This document shows positions 36,861 to 45,333 of a stretch of DNA of 64,000 bases, piece by piece. Each line of letters opens with the position of its first letter. The first letter of the stretch is position 1. Both the position numbers and the translations under genes were made by a program. The DNA comes from Acidobacteriota bacterium (GTDB lineage Bacteria > Acidobacteriota > Terriglobia > Terriglobales > Acidobacteriaceae). The stretch is from contig QIAU01000121.1 of assembly GCA_003225055.1 (NCBI GenBank), positions 1-64,000 on the forward strand, in the 5' to 3' direction. The notes below the pieces were generated by a model. It saw nothing but the letters and a program-made list of their open reading frames with translations, did no database searches and was not told the DNA's origin.

Positions 36861-38228
36861 GGTCTTGTCATAGATCCACAGCACCCCTGCCGTAAGCAGC
36901 CCGATTGCGGTAACGGCGATCCACATAGCCCGAGGCTGGTTCCTGACCTCTCCGAAATGATGGAGCAGCGTTCCGCCGAACCAGCCGCCGATCAGCGATC
37001 CGATTCCTATCGGAAGAAACGCGAATCCCATGTAGGTGCCTTGCTGGCCGGGCGGCGCCAGCCGCGAAATATACTCGTAATAGCGCGGCGACTGAATGAT
37101 CTCGCCCAAGGCAAGTACAAAGAGTGAGAGCACTGCGCTCCCGACCGCCGGTTGCAAGGCGAGAATCAGCCAAGCGATAGATGTAATCACCGTGCCCAAA
37201 ATGATCGCTTGAAAGGCTGGAATCTTGCGGGTCAGAAAATTCACCGCGAGCGTGAGGCAGATTACGGTCAATCCATCCGTTACCAGAATCAACTCAACGT
37301 CAGCACTGGCATCGATATAGCGGTGGATGAAGCCCGGCAAACTGATGTACTGCTGCCAGAACACGATCCAGTAGCCGGTAAAGAGCACCAAAAACCACAT
37401 GAAGCGGCTTATACCGGCGAGCACCAGTACGAGAAGTCCGACCCAGATCCACCCAGGCATGGCGACCCTGGGATAGACCCATTCGGTAATTCGGAGAACT
37501 AAAGACAGGATCAATACCGGCAGGACCAGCCGATAATTTCCCAAGACTAGGCAGAAATTTCGCGCCACTTGGGCGATGGAAGGCACAGGCGCATCCCCGT
37601 TCTTTCGCGGTTCCCGGAAAAAGAACAGGACTACAAAAAACATCGCAAAGACGCTGAGGGCCGCAACGCGATAAACATTTTCGACGCCAAGACGGCGGTG
37701 TGCCCACGAGGCAAAATAGGGGCCGGCAGCGCCGCCGATGTTGACCATCGTGTAATAGATCGAGTAGCCGATGGAACGGACGTTTTCACTGGAGGCGCGC
37801 GCTGTGGTCCCGACCACGCAGGGTTTTACCAGTGAAATACCGAGCGCCGGAAGTATAAGAATGAAGCCGACAAACAAGCTAATGGGAACGGCATTGCGTG
37901 CTGGCGCCAGCCAGGAAGCTCCAATGGAACCAATCAGGAAATAAGCGACAGACAGGATCAAGTACGCCAGGGAAAGCGCGCGGCGGAAACCCAGGCGATC
38001 GGCGGCAGCCCCGCCGAAGGTGGCGAGAAACCATACCATGCCGCCGAACAGGCCGGTCAGAGTCCCGGTCTGCTCGGTGGAAAAATTCAGTCGTTCCTGC
38101 AGGTAGAGGGCGAGGGAAGCGAAAGCGCCATAGTAAGAAAGCCGCTCGAAGATTTCACTGATGTTGGCGACCCAGAAGGGACGCTCGAATCCGGTGCAAA
38201 TCTCCTGTAGGCGTTCGGAAAAGATCAA
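36825..38228 (-). CDS. POT/PTR2-type MFS transporter
   Basis: The 467-residue protein has about 12-14 membrane segments. Near the N-terminus EIFERLSYYGAFASLALYL matches the proton-binding ExxERFxYY-like motif of peptide/proton symporters, and GGAAADRLGFRRAL the MFS loop. It probably imports small peptides or related solutes. The last residues (RSGQESGVRS) are encoded by the repeat GGAGTCAGGAGTCAGG, so the gene seems to end in an inserted repeat tract. Confidence 0.82.
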   Translation of the reverse strand: MIFSERLQEICTGFERPFWVANISEIFERLSYYGAFASLALYLQERLNFSTEQTGTLTGLFGGMVWFLATFGGAAADRLGFRRALSLAYLILSVAYFLIGSIGASWLAPARNAVPISLFVGFILILPALGISLVKPCVVGTTARASSENVRSIGYSIYYTMVNIGGAAGPYFASWAHRRLGVENVYRVAALSVFAMFFVVLFFFREPRKNGDAPVPSIAQVARNFCLVLGNYRLVLPVLILSLVLRITEWVYPRVAMPGWIWVGLLVLVLAGISRFMWFLVLFTGYWIVFWQQYISLPGFIHRYIDASADVELILVTDGLTVICLTLAVNFLTRKIPAFQAIILGTVITSIAWLILALQPAVGSAVLSLFVLALGEIIQSPRYYEYISRLAPPGQQGTYMGFAFLPIGIGSLIGGWFGGTLLHHFGEVRNQPRAMWIAVTAIGLLTAGVLWIYDKTVRSGQESGVRS

Positions 38229-38293
38229 AATTACCCCTGTCTATCGGCGCTGTGCACTCCCTTTGGCTTCGCTCAGGGCAGGTCGATCCGCGG

Positions 38294-38593
38294 TCAGATA
38301 CCCAAACGGTGTCTGACTTGGTGAGCCGTCAAACCAGCAACGCGAATGACTTTGTTACGGCTGCTCTGGCCGGCAGCTATGGTAACGGAAGAGCGCGGCA
38401 CATCCAAAGCCTTTGCGAGGAAATCGATGCAGGCCTCATTGGCGCGTCCCTCGACGGGAGGCGCGGTGAGAGCCAGCTTCAGAGCATCACCGATCTCCCC
38501 GGTGATGCCGTTCTTTTTGGCACGTGGGTGGACTTTGACGGCAAACGTCGCGCCGGATGGCGAGTCGTTGATGGGAATCACGAGAACATCCAC
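38294..38593 (-). CDS. DUF167 (YggU) family protein
   Basis: The protein of about 99 residues matches YggU: FAVKVHPRAKKNGITGEIGDALKLALTAPPVEGRANEACIDFLAKAL, then SSRNKVIRVAGL. Function is unknown, though it is often beside yggS and yggT. The frame is open far upstream into yggS. GTG 38593 is the best start on homology, but no strong ribosome site is seen (GTG 38581 is possible). Confidence 0.85.
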   Translation of the reverse strand: MDVLVIPINDSPSGATFAVKVHPRAKKNGITGEIGDALKLALTAPPVEGRANEACIDFLAKALDVPRSSVTIAAGQSSRNKVIRVAGLTAHQVRHRLGI

Positions 38594-38660
38594 TGCGGAG
38601 GCGTGGAGGCACGGAGAATTCCTCGAAGAGTGTTCTCTGCCATCTCCGCGTACTCTGCGT

Positions 38661-39365
38661 CTATATAATTCTCCTTTCCCCAAAAATAGCGGTTCCCACC
38701 CGGACGCATGTCGAGCCCTCTTCAATAGCCACCTCGAAATCATGGGACATCCCCATCGAAAGCACATCCGTCGAAACCGCCGACAGCCGGCGGGCAGCTA
38801 TCTGGTCGCGCAGTTCGCGTAATCGCCTAAAGTAAGGCCGCGCTTGTTGTGGATCGTCGCTGAAGGGCGGGATGGTCATCAGGCCGCTTATCGCGAGGTG
38901 AACCAAGCGCGGCGCGGCTTCGAGGATCTCGTCCAATTCGGCTGAGGCAGGATCCACCCCACTCTTGGCTGCTTCACCGCCGACGTTAATTTCGATCAGC
39001 ACGGCGAGTTTCTTGCTCTCTTTTTCCGCTGCAGCGCTCAATTTTTCCGCCAAGCGGAGTGAATCCACGGAATCTATGCCGGAAAACAACTCGGCAGCTT
39101 TCGCGGCCTTGTTGGTTTGCAGGTGACCGATCATGTGCCACTCGGAACCAGCCAGATTGCGGACAGCTTCTTGCTTTCCCGTAAACTCCTGGACCCGGTT
39201 CTCGCCGAACAGCCTGAGCCCTGCCTCGTAGGCTTCGCCGATTCGCTCGGGAGGAAACGTCTTGCTCACCGCCATCAGTGACACTTCTCCGGGATTGCGT
39301 CCGGCTCGTCGTGCGGCAGCATCGATCCGCTCACGCACCCGGGCAATGTTGTCGGCAATCGGCAC
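38661..39365 (-). CDS. Pyridoxal phosphate homeostasis protein (YggS)
   Basis: YggS is an alanine-racemase-fold PLP carrier without known enzyme activity. The 234 residues show the PLP lysine in MAVSKTFPPERI (Lys35), GENRVQEFTGK, EWHMIGHLQTNKA, SVDS and the end LSMGMSHDFEVAIEEGSTCVRVGTAIFG, which is the family signature. It lies upstream of the DUF167 gene on the same strand. Confidence 0.94.
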   Translation of the reverse strand: MPIADNIARVRERIDAAARRAGRNPGEVSLMAVSKTFPPERIGEAYEAGLRLFGENRVQEFTGKQEAVRNLAGSEWHMIGHLQTNKAAKAAELFSGIDSVDSLRLAEKLSAAAEKESKKLAVLIEINVGGEAAKSGVDPASAELDEILEAAPRLVHLAISGLMTIPPFSDDPQQARPYFRRLRELRDQIAARRLSAVSTDVLSMGMSHDFEVAIEEGSTCVRVGTAIFGERRII

Positions 39366-39445
39366 AGAAAGATCTTAAACCGCAAAGGCCGCAAAGATTC
39401 CCCAAGAACGCAACGAGATTCTGCGCCAGCCGACGCTTCGCTTCG

Positions 39446-39551
39446 CTCAGAGTTTGTGGCTTTTTGCATTAAGCGATTTCTCCGGCGCATAAGCTGCTTG
39501 CGTTTAGCATCGCTCTGGGAGAAAAGGAAGGAAAAAGTCACAAACTCTCAG
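39446..39551. mobile_element. MITE-like element, copy A
   Basis: Core 39451-39546 (96 bp) starts AGTTTGTGGC and ends GTCACAAACT, inverted repeats with one mismatch. CTCAG flanks it on both sides (39446-39450, 39547-39551). The interior shares AGCGATTTCTCCGGCGCA, AAGCTGCTTGCGTTTAGCATC and GAGAAAAGGAAG with copies B and C. On the minus strand the flanks read GTCAGGCTGAG | element | CTGAGCGAAGCGAAGCG, so removing the core and one CTGAG gives a REP-like site. It has no coding capacity. It lies between yggS and the OPT transporter gene. Confidence 0.75.
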
Positions 39552-39583
39552 CCTGACGGCGGGCTCACGCTCGCAAAACGCCG

Positions 39584-41635
39584 TTACATAATCGCTGTCG
39601 GCGGCGCCGGTTCGTCGGGGCTACCGGCATTCGAGAGGGGTACCTTCATCATGACGAAGATCATGGCCGCCATTGCAATAATCGCGCCGATCCAATGGGG
39701 CGACTTTAAAAGTTGCGGCGTATTCCCTCGCCAGATGGCGGCAATAGCTAAACCACACAGTGCTTCGCCGGCGATCAGCCCGGAGGCAGTCAGCACGCCA
39801 GCGTTATCGACGCGAGCCTTTTGCGCATCGTTGTGGCCGCGGCGATCGCGCAATTTGTCAGTAAACCAGCGAATCACGCCGCCCAGAAAGATGGCAAACG
39901 TAGTCTCGATCGGCAGGTACATGCCGACCGAGAACAGCATCGGGCTTTTGACTTCTACCATGATCATGGCGACCCCCATGAGGATACCCACGATCACCAG
40001 CGGCCAGGCCATGTTGCCGCCGACAATGCCTTGCGCCAGCATGGACATTAGCCCGGCCTGCGGGGCGGGCAGTTGTGCGCTGCCGAAGTGGTAGGCATCG
40101 TCCAGCACCATTAAGGGGAAGAACAGCACCAATGCCGCCACGACGATGCCAAAAATGTCGCCGACCTGCATTTTGGCCGGGGTGCCGCCCAGGATATGTC
40201 CCACCTTAAGGTCCTGCAGCATTTCACCGGCGACTGCGGACGAAACGCAAACTACGGCTGCAACGCCAAGCACGGCCGCAACTCCACCGACTCCCGATAC
40301 ACCCAATGCAACCATCAACAAGGCCGCGACCACCAGTGTGCACAAGGTCAAACCGGAAACCGGGTTGTTCGACGACCCGATCATGCCCACCAGGTTTCCG
40401 GATACAGCCGCAAAGAAAAATCCAAGAACCACCATGACGGCCGCCGCTACGATTGCGCCGGCCGCGATCTTGCTTCCCACCAGGTTATGAGCACCGGCGA
40501 TGAAAAAGTAATATAGCCCAATCATCGCCACGAACACGGCACTGACGCCCAGGAACACGACTTTCATGCTCAGGTCGCGATCCGTGCGATCGGTGGCGGC
40601 GTGTGCCTCCGCGGATTTCTTCAGGTCGGAAACCGCGCGCCTCAAACCGATTCCCAATTGCTTGCGCATACGGAACAGGGTGTAACAGGCCCCGACCAAC
40701 ATGCCACCCACCGCGATCGGTCGCACAATCGAGAAATAGACCGATCCAGCCAGGGTTCCCCAGTTCGGCGTGGTGCCGGCGGCGGGCAAGCTGGCTGTAA
40801 TCGCGGGCCCCATCATGTAGGTAAGGAGTGGAACCAGTAGACCCCAGGCCAATACTCCACCCGCGAAGTTCAGTGCCGCCAGTCGCGGCCCGATAATGTA
40901 GCCCACCCCCAAATAGGCGGGACTAACGGCCGGGGAATTGAAAATGCTCATTCCACCCGTGGTCACGGCAGCAACTTTCGGATTGGTGCTGGTTCGAAGC
41001 AAGAGGCTTCGTCCCAATGCGCCGATGTTCACAGTGAACGTGTGCACCGGTTCGAAGATGTTGAGTAGCCCCAGTCCATTCACCAGCGCGCCGAATCCCA
41101 TGTTGGCGAATAGGATCTTGGCTGCCTTTGAACCCTGCTGTCCGGCTTTGTGAATTTCCGAAGCGGCCACGGATTCGGGAAAGGGAAGCTCAGGATCTTC
41201 AACCATCACCCGGCGCAGCAGGGTCACAAACAGAATGCCCAGCAGCCCGCCGATCGCCATCAAGGCCACCGACTGCCAGTACTTCGGCATCTGAAGGCCG
41301 GGCCAGAGCCCGGCCAATACAAACGCGGGAATCGTGAAGACGGCGCCTGCCGCCACGGACTCACCGATTGAGCCGATGGTCCGGGCGATGTTCTCTTCCA
41401 GCAGCGAACCCTTCATGATTCGCAGAATCGACATTCCGATAACCGCCGCTGGGTAAGTGGCGGCGATGGTCATGCCGGCTTTCAATCCTAGGTACGCGTT
41501 GGCGGCGCCCAGTATTCCGGTCATCACCATGCCCAGCAAAACCGCCCTGAAGGTGAATTCCTTCATTTCCAGGGTGGGCGGGACGTAGGGCTGATGCTTT
41601 CGTCGGGCGGCAGGAATCGTGGTTTGAGTGCTCAT
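39584..41635 (-). CDS. OPT family oligopeptide transporter
   Basis: The 683-residue inner-membrane protein has about 15 segments. Family features include the N-terminal GILGAANAYLGLKAGMTIAATYPAAVIGM, SGNLVGMIGSSNNPVSGLT in the middle and LSSAVAGEML-like VSSAVAGEMLQDLKVGHILGGTPAKMQ. OPT proteins import peptides or metal chelates. The start was set at ATG 41635, behind ACGAGG, rather than 18 codons earlier. Confidence 0.92.
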   Translation of the reverse strand: MSTQTTIPAARRKHQPYVPPTLEMKEFTFRAVLLGMVMTGILGAANAYLGLKAGMTIAATYPAAVIGMSILRIMKGSLLEENIARTIGSIGESVAAGAVFTIPAFVLAGLWPGLQMPKYWQSVALMAIGGLLGILFVTLLRRVMVEDPELPFPESVAASEIHKAGQQGSKAAKILFANMGFGALVNGLGLLNIFEPVHTFTVNIGALGRSLLLRTSTNPKVAAVTTGGMSIFNSPAVSPAYLGVGYIIGPRLAALNFAGGVLAWGLLVPLLTYMMGPAITASLPAAGTTPNWGTLAGSVYFSIVRPIAVGGMLVGACYTLFRMRKQLGIGLRRAVSDLKKSAEAHAATDRTDRDLSMKVVFLGVSAVFVAMIGLYYFFIAGAHNLVGSKIAAGAIVAAAVMVVLGFFFAAVSGNLVGMIGSSNNPVSGLTLCTLVVAALLMVALGVSGVGGVAAVLGVAAVVCVSSAVAGEMLQDLKVGHILGGTPAKMQVGDIFGIVVAALVLFFPLMVLDDAYHFGSAQLPAPQAGLMSMLAQGIVGGNMAWPLVIVGILMGVAMIMVEVKSPMLFSVGMYLPIETTFAIFLGGVIRWFTDKLRDRRGHNDAQKARVDNAGVLTASGLIAGEALCGLAIAAIWRGNTPQLLKSPHWIGAIIAMAAMIFVMMKVPLSNAGSPDEPAPPTAIM

Positions 41636-41979
41636 CGGCGAAAACCTCGTAAGTAGATAAATACGCTGAATTTTGACGAGACCGCGCACGTTAGCACGCA
41701 GCCTGCCCGCTTTACAAGTGCGGGCTCACCTCCGACTATCCTGCAGGGCCTCAAGAAACGAAGGCTTCGGGAGCCTCGAATTGAGGTAGTTGAGGTCAGT
41801 TGAAGTTCTGGGGTTTCCGGTGCGTTGCGTGAAGGGCAGCAACGTAGCTATACTGATAACAACAGGTCCGGCAGGCGCCGGAGAAGGTGCTGCCGGTCTG
41901 CGGGAGGGTCGTCTTCAGCAGTAGTGAGGACCTAACTCGGGCTACCAGGGCCAAGGTTGTTGAGGGCGAGAACGGCTTT

Positions 41980-42822
41980 GTGTCGTGGGTGAAGGCGGCT
42001 GCGGAGAGCCTGTTGGCCACCCTGTTCCCCTCCGATTGCCGTCTTTGCGGGTCTCCTCTTGCCAGGATTTCCCGTTTGCCGGTCTGTGAAGACTGCCTCT
42101 TCCGAGTGCGACCACTTCAGGGCGGCGGCACCTGCGCTATCTGCGGCGAGCGCCTGACTGGTTCGGTAAACGTGATGGACCAAGGCGAACCTGGTTGCGC
42201 CCTCTGCCGTCAAGTGGAGCCCTCGTTTGCCAAGGCCGCAGCCTACGGTAGCTACGAGGGCGGCCTGCGCGACCTGATTCATCTGCTGAAATATGAGCAT
42301 GTCAGGCCGGCAGCCGGAGTTCTCGGACGCATGCTGGCGGAAGTCGTCGAGAAGCTCGCTGCTGCATTCGCCAAAGGGGATCCCGTCCTTGTACCTATAC
42401 CTTTGCATGCCAGTAAGCAGCGCCAGCGCGGTTTTAGCCAGTCGGAACTGATTGCGCGTGCCGCGCTGAAGCTTAAACCAGTGGGACGGGAATGGCTCTT
42501 GCGGCCAGAAATTCTCGAACGGTGCCGTCCAACGGCATCGCAAATCGGGCTTACGCCTCACCAGCAACGGGAAAACGTGCGCGGCGCTTTTGCGGTCAGA
42601 CGTGCCGCTGAGGTGGAGAACCGGGAAGTCTTGCTGGTAGATGATGTGCTCACTACGGGAACGACAGCATCAGAGTGTGCGCGAGTGTTGCGGCGAGCCG
42701 GCGCCACGCGGGTGTGGGTTGCTACCGTGGCGCGCACCATGAAGGCCGAGGCAACTTGCGCCTTGATAAAGCAGGATTCGGACGAGATGGAAGAACGTAT
42801 GGCCAAGGCCGCAAATGGCTAG
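41980..42822 (+). CDS. ComF family phosphoribosyltransferase-like protein
   Basis: In competent bacteria ComF works in DNA uptake, but the role elsewhere is unclear. The protein (about 280 residues) has an N-terminal zinc-finger-like part with pairs CRLC, CEDC, CAIC and CALC. A PRTase domain follows, with VPIPLHASKQRQRGFSQSELIA and the PRPP loop VLLVDDVLTTGTTASE. GTG 41980 gives the usual start (VSWVKAAAESLLATLFPSDC). GAGGGCGAG lies upstream. Confidence 0.88.
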   Translation: MSWVKAAAESLLATLFPSDCRLCGSPLARISRLPVCEDCLFRVRPLQGGGTCAICGERLTGSVNVMDQGEPGCALCRQVEPSFAKAAAYGSYEGGLRDLIHLLKYEHVRPAAGVLGRMLAEVVEKLAAAFAKGDPVLVPIPLHASKQRQRGFSQSELIARAALKLKPVGREWLLRPEILERCRPTASQIGLTPHQQRENVRGAFAVRRAAEVENREVLLVDDVLTTGTTASECARVLRRAGATRVWVATVARTMKAEATCALIKQDSDEMEERMAKAANG

Positions 42823-42831
42823 AAAGATAGT

Positions 42832-43434
42832 ATGTCGGGGAAGTCGAACAATCCGATGAACATGGCCCGGCGGACACGCGGCGAGGTGGTTCCTGCTGTG
42901 GTTCACGGAGGCAACGGCTTCTCGCTGCACGCCCCGGTCCTGGTGCTGAACGCTTCTTACGAGCCCATCAACGTTTGTGCGGCGCGACGAGCGATTGTCC
43001 TGGTGCTAAAGGGCGTGGCCATGGCCGAGGAAGAGAACGGCCATTACTTGCATGCGGCTCGGTTGGCGTTCCGCGTGCCTTCGGTGATTCGACTGCTCGA
43101 GTATCGCCGCATTCCGCACCAAACCCGGGCGCTTTCCCGCAAGAATATCCTGCTGCGCGACCGCAACACCTGTCAGTACTGCGGAGAGGTACTGCCGTCC
43201 AGTGAACTGACGCTCGACCACGTGGTGCCGCGCTCGCGCGGTGGTTCCTCTACATGGGAGAACCTGGTGGCCTGCTGTCATCCCTGCAATCGCCGCAAGG
43301 GCAATCAGCTTCCCGGTGAAGCCGGCATGCACCTTATGCGCGAGCCCCGTGCCTTCAACCTCCACACCAGCCGCCACATCATGCGCTTGATGGGAAGGTC
43401 AGATGATAAGTGGAGGAAGTATCTGTTTTACTGA
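42832..43434 (+). CDS. HNH endonuclease family protein
   Basis: The 200-residue protein has an N-terminal part ([28 protein letters not shown]) and a C-terminal HNH domain: [44 protein letters not shown], with two zinc cysteine pairs and the His-Asn-His-type core. This architecture is widespread in free-living bacteria and not tied to a phage here. It starts nine bases after comF. The substrate is unknown. Confidence 0.9.
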   Translation: MSGKSNNPMNMARRTRGEVVPAVVHGGNGFSLHAPVLVLNASYEPINVCAARRAIVLVLKGVAMAEEENGHYLHAARLAFRVPSVIRLLEYRRIPHQTRALSRKNILLRDRNTCQYCGEVLPSSELTLDHVVPRSRGGSSTWENLVACCHPCNRRKGNQLPGEAGMHLMREPRAFNLHTSRHIMRLMGRSDDKWRKYLFY

Positions 43435-43492
43435 GTTTCAGGGCTTCAGCTTCAGCGTTTCGGAAAGTTTCAAAGACGGTGGGGATGACGCT

Positions 43493-43852
43493 GGGAGTGC
43501 CTTATGGCGCGTTCTTGCCGCGAGCTATGCAGCGTGGCAAAAAGCCAAAAAGCCTTGCCCTACGGATCTACCGGGAAAGCGAAGGCTCCCCCAAATCAGA
43601 AATCTACGGTTTGACCTCCCAGCTTAGGCCCGGGCTGCTGTTTCGGTAGTTTCCAACGTTGCAGAGGGACACCTCGGGGGAGTCCAGCAGTTTCTTGGAC
43701 CTGCCCGTGGCTCGCTGCTTGAAACGGGTACTCAGCTGGCGATGACTCTCGGCTATCCGAGAGGGGTGTTTACTGGGGATCTCGAGAAGAAAACTTACCA
43801 AGTCCTTGGCCTCATCAATCGATTGCTGGAAGTTTCCCGGCGAGCCTCCTGA
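43493..43852 (+). pseudogene. Frameshifted four-helix-bundle (S23/IVP-like) gene
   Basis: Three frames together read as one TIGR02436-type protein. AASYAAWQKAK is in the first. After an A5 run (about 43547) SLALRIYRESEGSPKSEIYGLTSQLR is in the second. After about 43628 RAAVSVVSNVAEGHLGGVQQ, then GSLLETGTQLAMTLGY and NRLLEVSRRAS end in the third. GLTSQLRRAAVS and NVAEG are the family hallmarks. The first break is at a homopolymer, the second at CTTAGGCCCGGG. The family is known from rRNA intervening sequences and diversity-generating loci, but most members are orphan proteins, and no rRNA is nearby. Confidence 0.8.
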
Positions 43853-43886
43853 GCCTCCTGACTTTGAAATACTGAAACTTCGAAAC

Positions 43887-44723
43887 CTACCTCTGCTGGT
43901 TGGGTTTCTTCTCTTCCGGTTTCTGCGACGGCGCTCGCGGTAGTTCCTGCCCTTCGTAAGTAATCGTTGTTTTCGAGCCGAAGCGCCTGTAGTTTTCGTA
44001 TTTCACGATCTCGACAATACGGACGTCTCCCATTGAGAAATGCAGGGTATCATCGGCCTTTGTGTAGGTCGGGAACCAGTATCGGTTGTCGATCTGCTGG
44101 CGCCAGGTAGTGAATTTGGGGAAGAGATTTTCTTGTCCTTTCTTGCCCTTGCGAATGTCGGGCACGCTCTTGCCGTAAGTCTTCACAATCTGAAAATCTT
44201 GGTCGTCCACCCAGATCCGCCCCTGAAAGTAGCGCTTCTTACCTTCAATGCGTTTGGGAGCGATATCGAACACGTAACAGTGCAACTCGTCTTCCTGCTG
44301 TTGTCCGACGTAAAGGATGTCGTACTCGGGAATCTCCTCCGCGGTCAAGACGAAAGGCAGTCGGTGCCGGATGTCGTCGATATCCTCCGGCGACATCGCG
44401 ATCTGGGCAAGCGTACTTTGCGGCGCGAATACCACGTTTTCCAGGCGTTTTCCCTTATCGTCGAATACCACATCGAAAACTTCATGATATTCACCGTTGT
44501 CGTCGGGCGTTTCAACCCTTACGTCCTGCCGGTACGTGTACTGCTCCCGAGCTTCTTTGAATTCCTTTTCCTTGGCGGCGAAGCGGCGAATGATTTCTTC
44601 AGGAGTGGTTCCCTTGGGCTGTGACTTGTCCAAGGGGCCTTCCTGAGAGCGGCAGAACTGAGGCAGGCACAAAGCAGTGACAACACTCAGGAATAAGACC
44701 GTAAAACGAGATCTTGATCTCAT
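43887..44723 (-). CDS. Exported protein, LolA-like fold suspected
   Basis: The 278-residue product has a signal peptide (SRFTVLFLSVVTALCLPQFCRS). A soluble part contains YRQDVRVETPDDNGEYHEVFDVVFDDKGKRLE, then RIWVDDQDFQIVKTYGKSVP. The last motif is typical of periplasmic proteins of LolA/RseB-like beta fold in Acidobacteria. The C-terminus is Pro/Lys/Glu-rich. No enzyme motif is seen. Confidence 0.72.
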   Translation of the reverse strand: MRSRSRFTVLFLSVVTALCLPQFCRSQEGPLDKSQPKGTTPEEIIRRFAAKEKEFKEAREQYTYRQDVRVETPDDNGEYHEVFDVVFDDKGKRLENVVFAPQSTLAQIAMSPEDIDDIRHRLPFVLTAEEIPEYDILYVGQQQEDELHCYVFDIAPKRIEGKKRYFQGRIWVDDQDFQIVKTYGKSVPDIRKGKKGQENLFPKFTTWRQQIDNRYWFPTYTKADDTLHFSMGDVRIVEIVKYENYRRFGSKTTITYEGQELPRAPSQKPEEKKPNQQR

Positions 44724-44900
44724 ATTTTCCAGTTTACATGTTTAGATGCCCTGCGCGACGGGATAGCTGCTACGCGACCCCAGCCTTGGCCCCATTTGTA
44801 AAGATATGTCAGGGTGGGCCTGTGCCGAGGGGTGTAGGCAACAAGTGAGGGATGCTTCGACGCGTCTTGCATCCTTACGTTTCGAAGTACCCAAGTCTCG

Positions 44901-45019
44901 CTCAGAGTTTGTGACTTTTTTGATTTCAGTTTAAGCGATTGTTCCTGTTCCTTCACATGAGCTGCTTGTTTTCAGCATCACTCCCCCGGCGAGAAAACGA
45001 AGGAGTCACAAACTCTCAG
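44901..45019. mobile_element. MITE-like element, copy B
   Basis: Core 44906-45014 (109 bp) is bounded by AGTTTGTGAC and GTCACAAACT, perfect 10-bp inverted repeats, with CTCAG at both edges. It is the longest copy because of extra sequence (GATTTCAGTTT, CTGTTCCTTCAC) on the left. AGCTGCTTGTTTTCAGCATCACTC is shared with copy C except for one base. Minus-strand flanks read TGTCATGCTGAG | element | CTGAGCGAGACTTGGG. Confidence 0.8.
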
Positions 45020-45074
45020 CATGACAGGTGACGCAGAAGGGCGCACGCGATCGGTGTCACCAAGAAGGTTCCCT

Positions 45075-45139
45075 GTCATATTGAGCGGAGGCGGACAGCC
45101 CGCTTTGCGGATTGCCCACCGAAGTCGAAGCATCTCTGC
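45075..45139. repeat. REP-like unit (GTCATATTGAGCGGAGG)
   Basis: GTCATATTGAGCGGAGGCGG is followed by CAGCCCGCTTTGCGGATTGC and GAAGTCGAAGCATCTCTGCC. This is another member of the GTCATnCTGAGCG...GAAGcATCT family, without an insertion. It lies only 55 bp from MITE-like copy B. Confidence 0.55.
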
Positions 45140-45333
45140 CTGACCACCGAGCTCGTATCGACTCCCAGCTCAAGGCAAGGGAATGCAGAAGCCTGCGAAA
45201 TCCGGACGAGTTCGACTGCTTGGACTCCGATTGCGCGCTGCTGACCACATGGCCACTAGCCACTCCTTGTGACCCGTGCCCTTAAGACTGTCCCCCCCCA
45301 TGGTTTACACTTGCCGGTTCCGCGGAGGACGGC

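Larger units (their letters stand above)
44724..45333. other. 610-bp intergenic region with repeats
   Basis: No gene is seen between the divergent exported-protein gene and the S9 peptidase gene. The region holds MITE-like copy B (44901-45019) and a REP-like unit from 45075 (GTCATATTGAGCGGAGGCGG, ending GAAGTCGAAGCATCTC near 45138). The remaining stretches before and after show no clear structure. Promoters for both genes must lie here but could not be assigned. Confidence 0.7.

Noticed and set aside
44040-44624. Plus-strand frame of 194 codons opposite the exported protein gene
   Set aside because: No protein features. The minus strand carries a signal peptide and a typical soluble domain.
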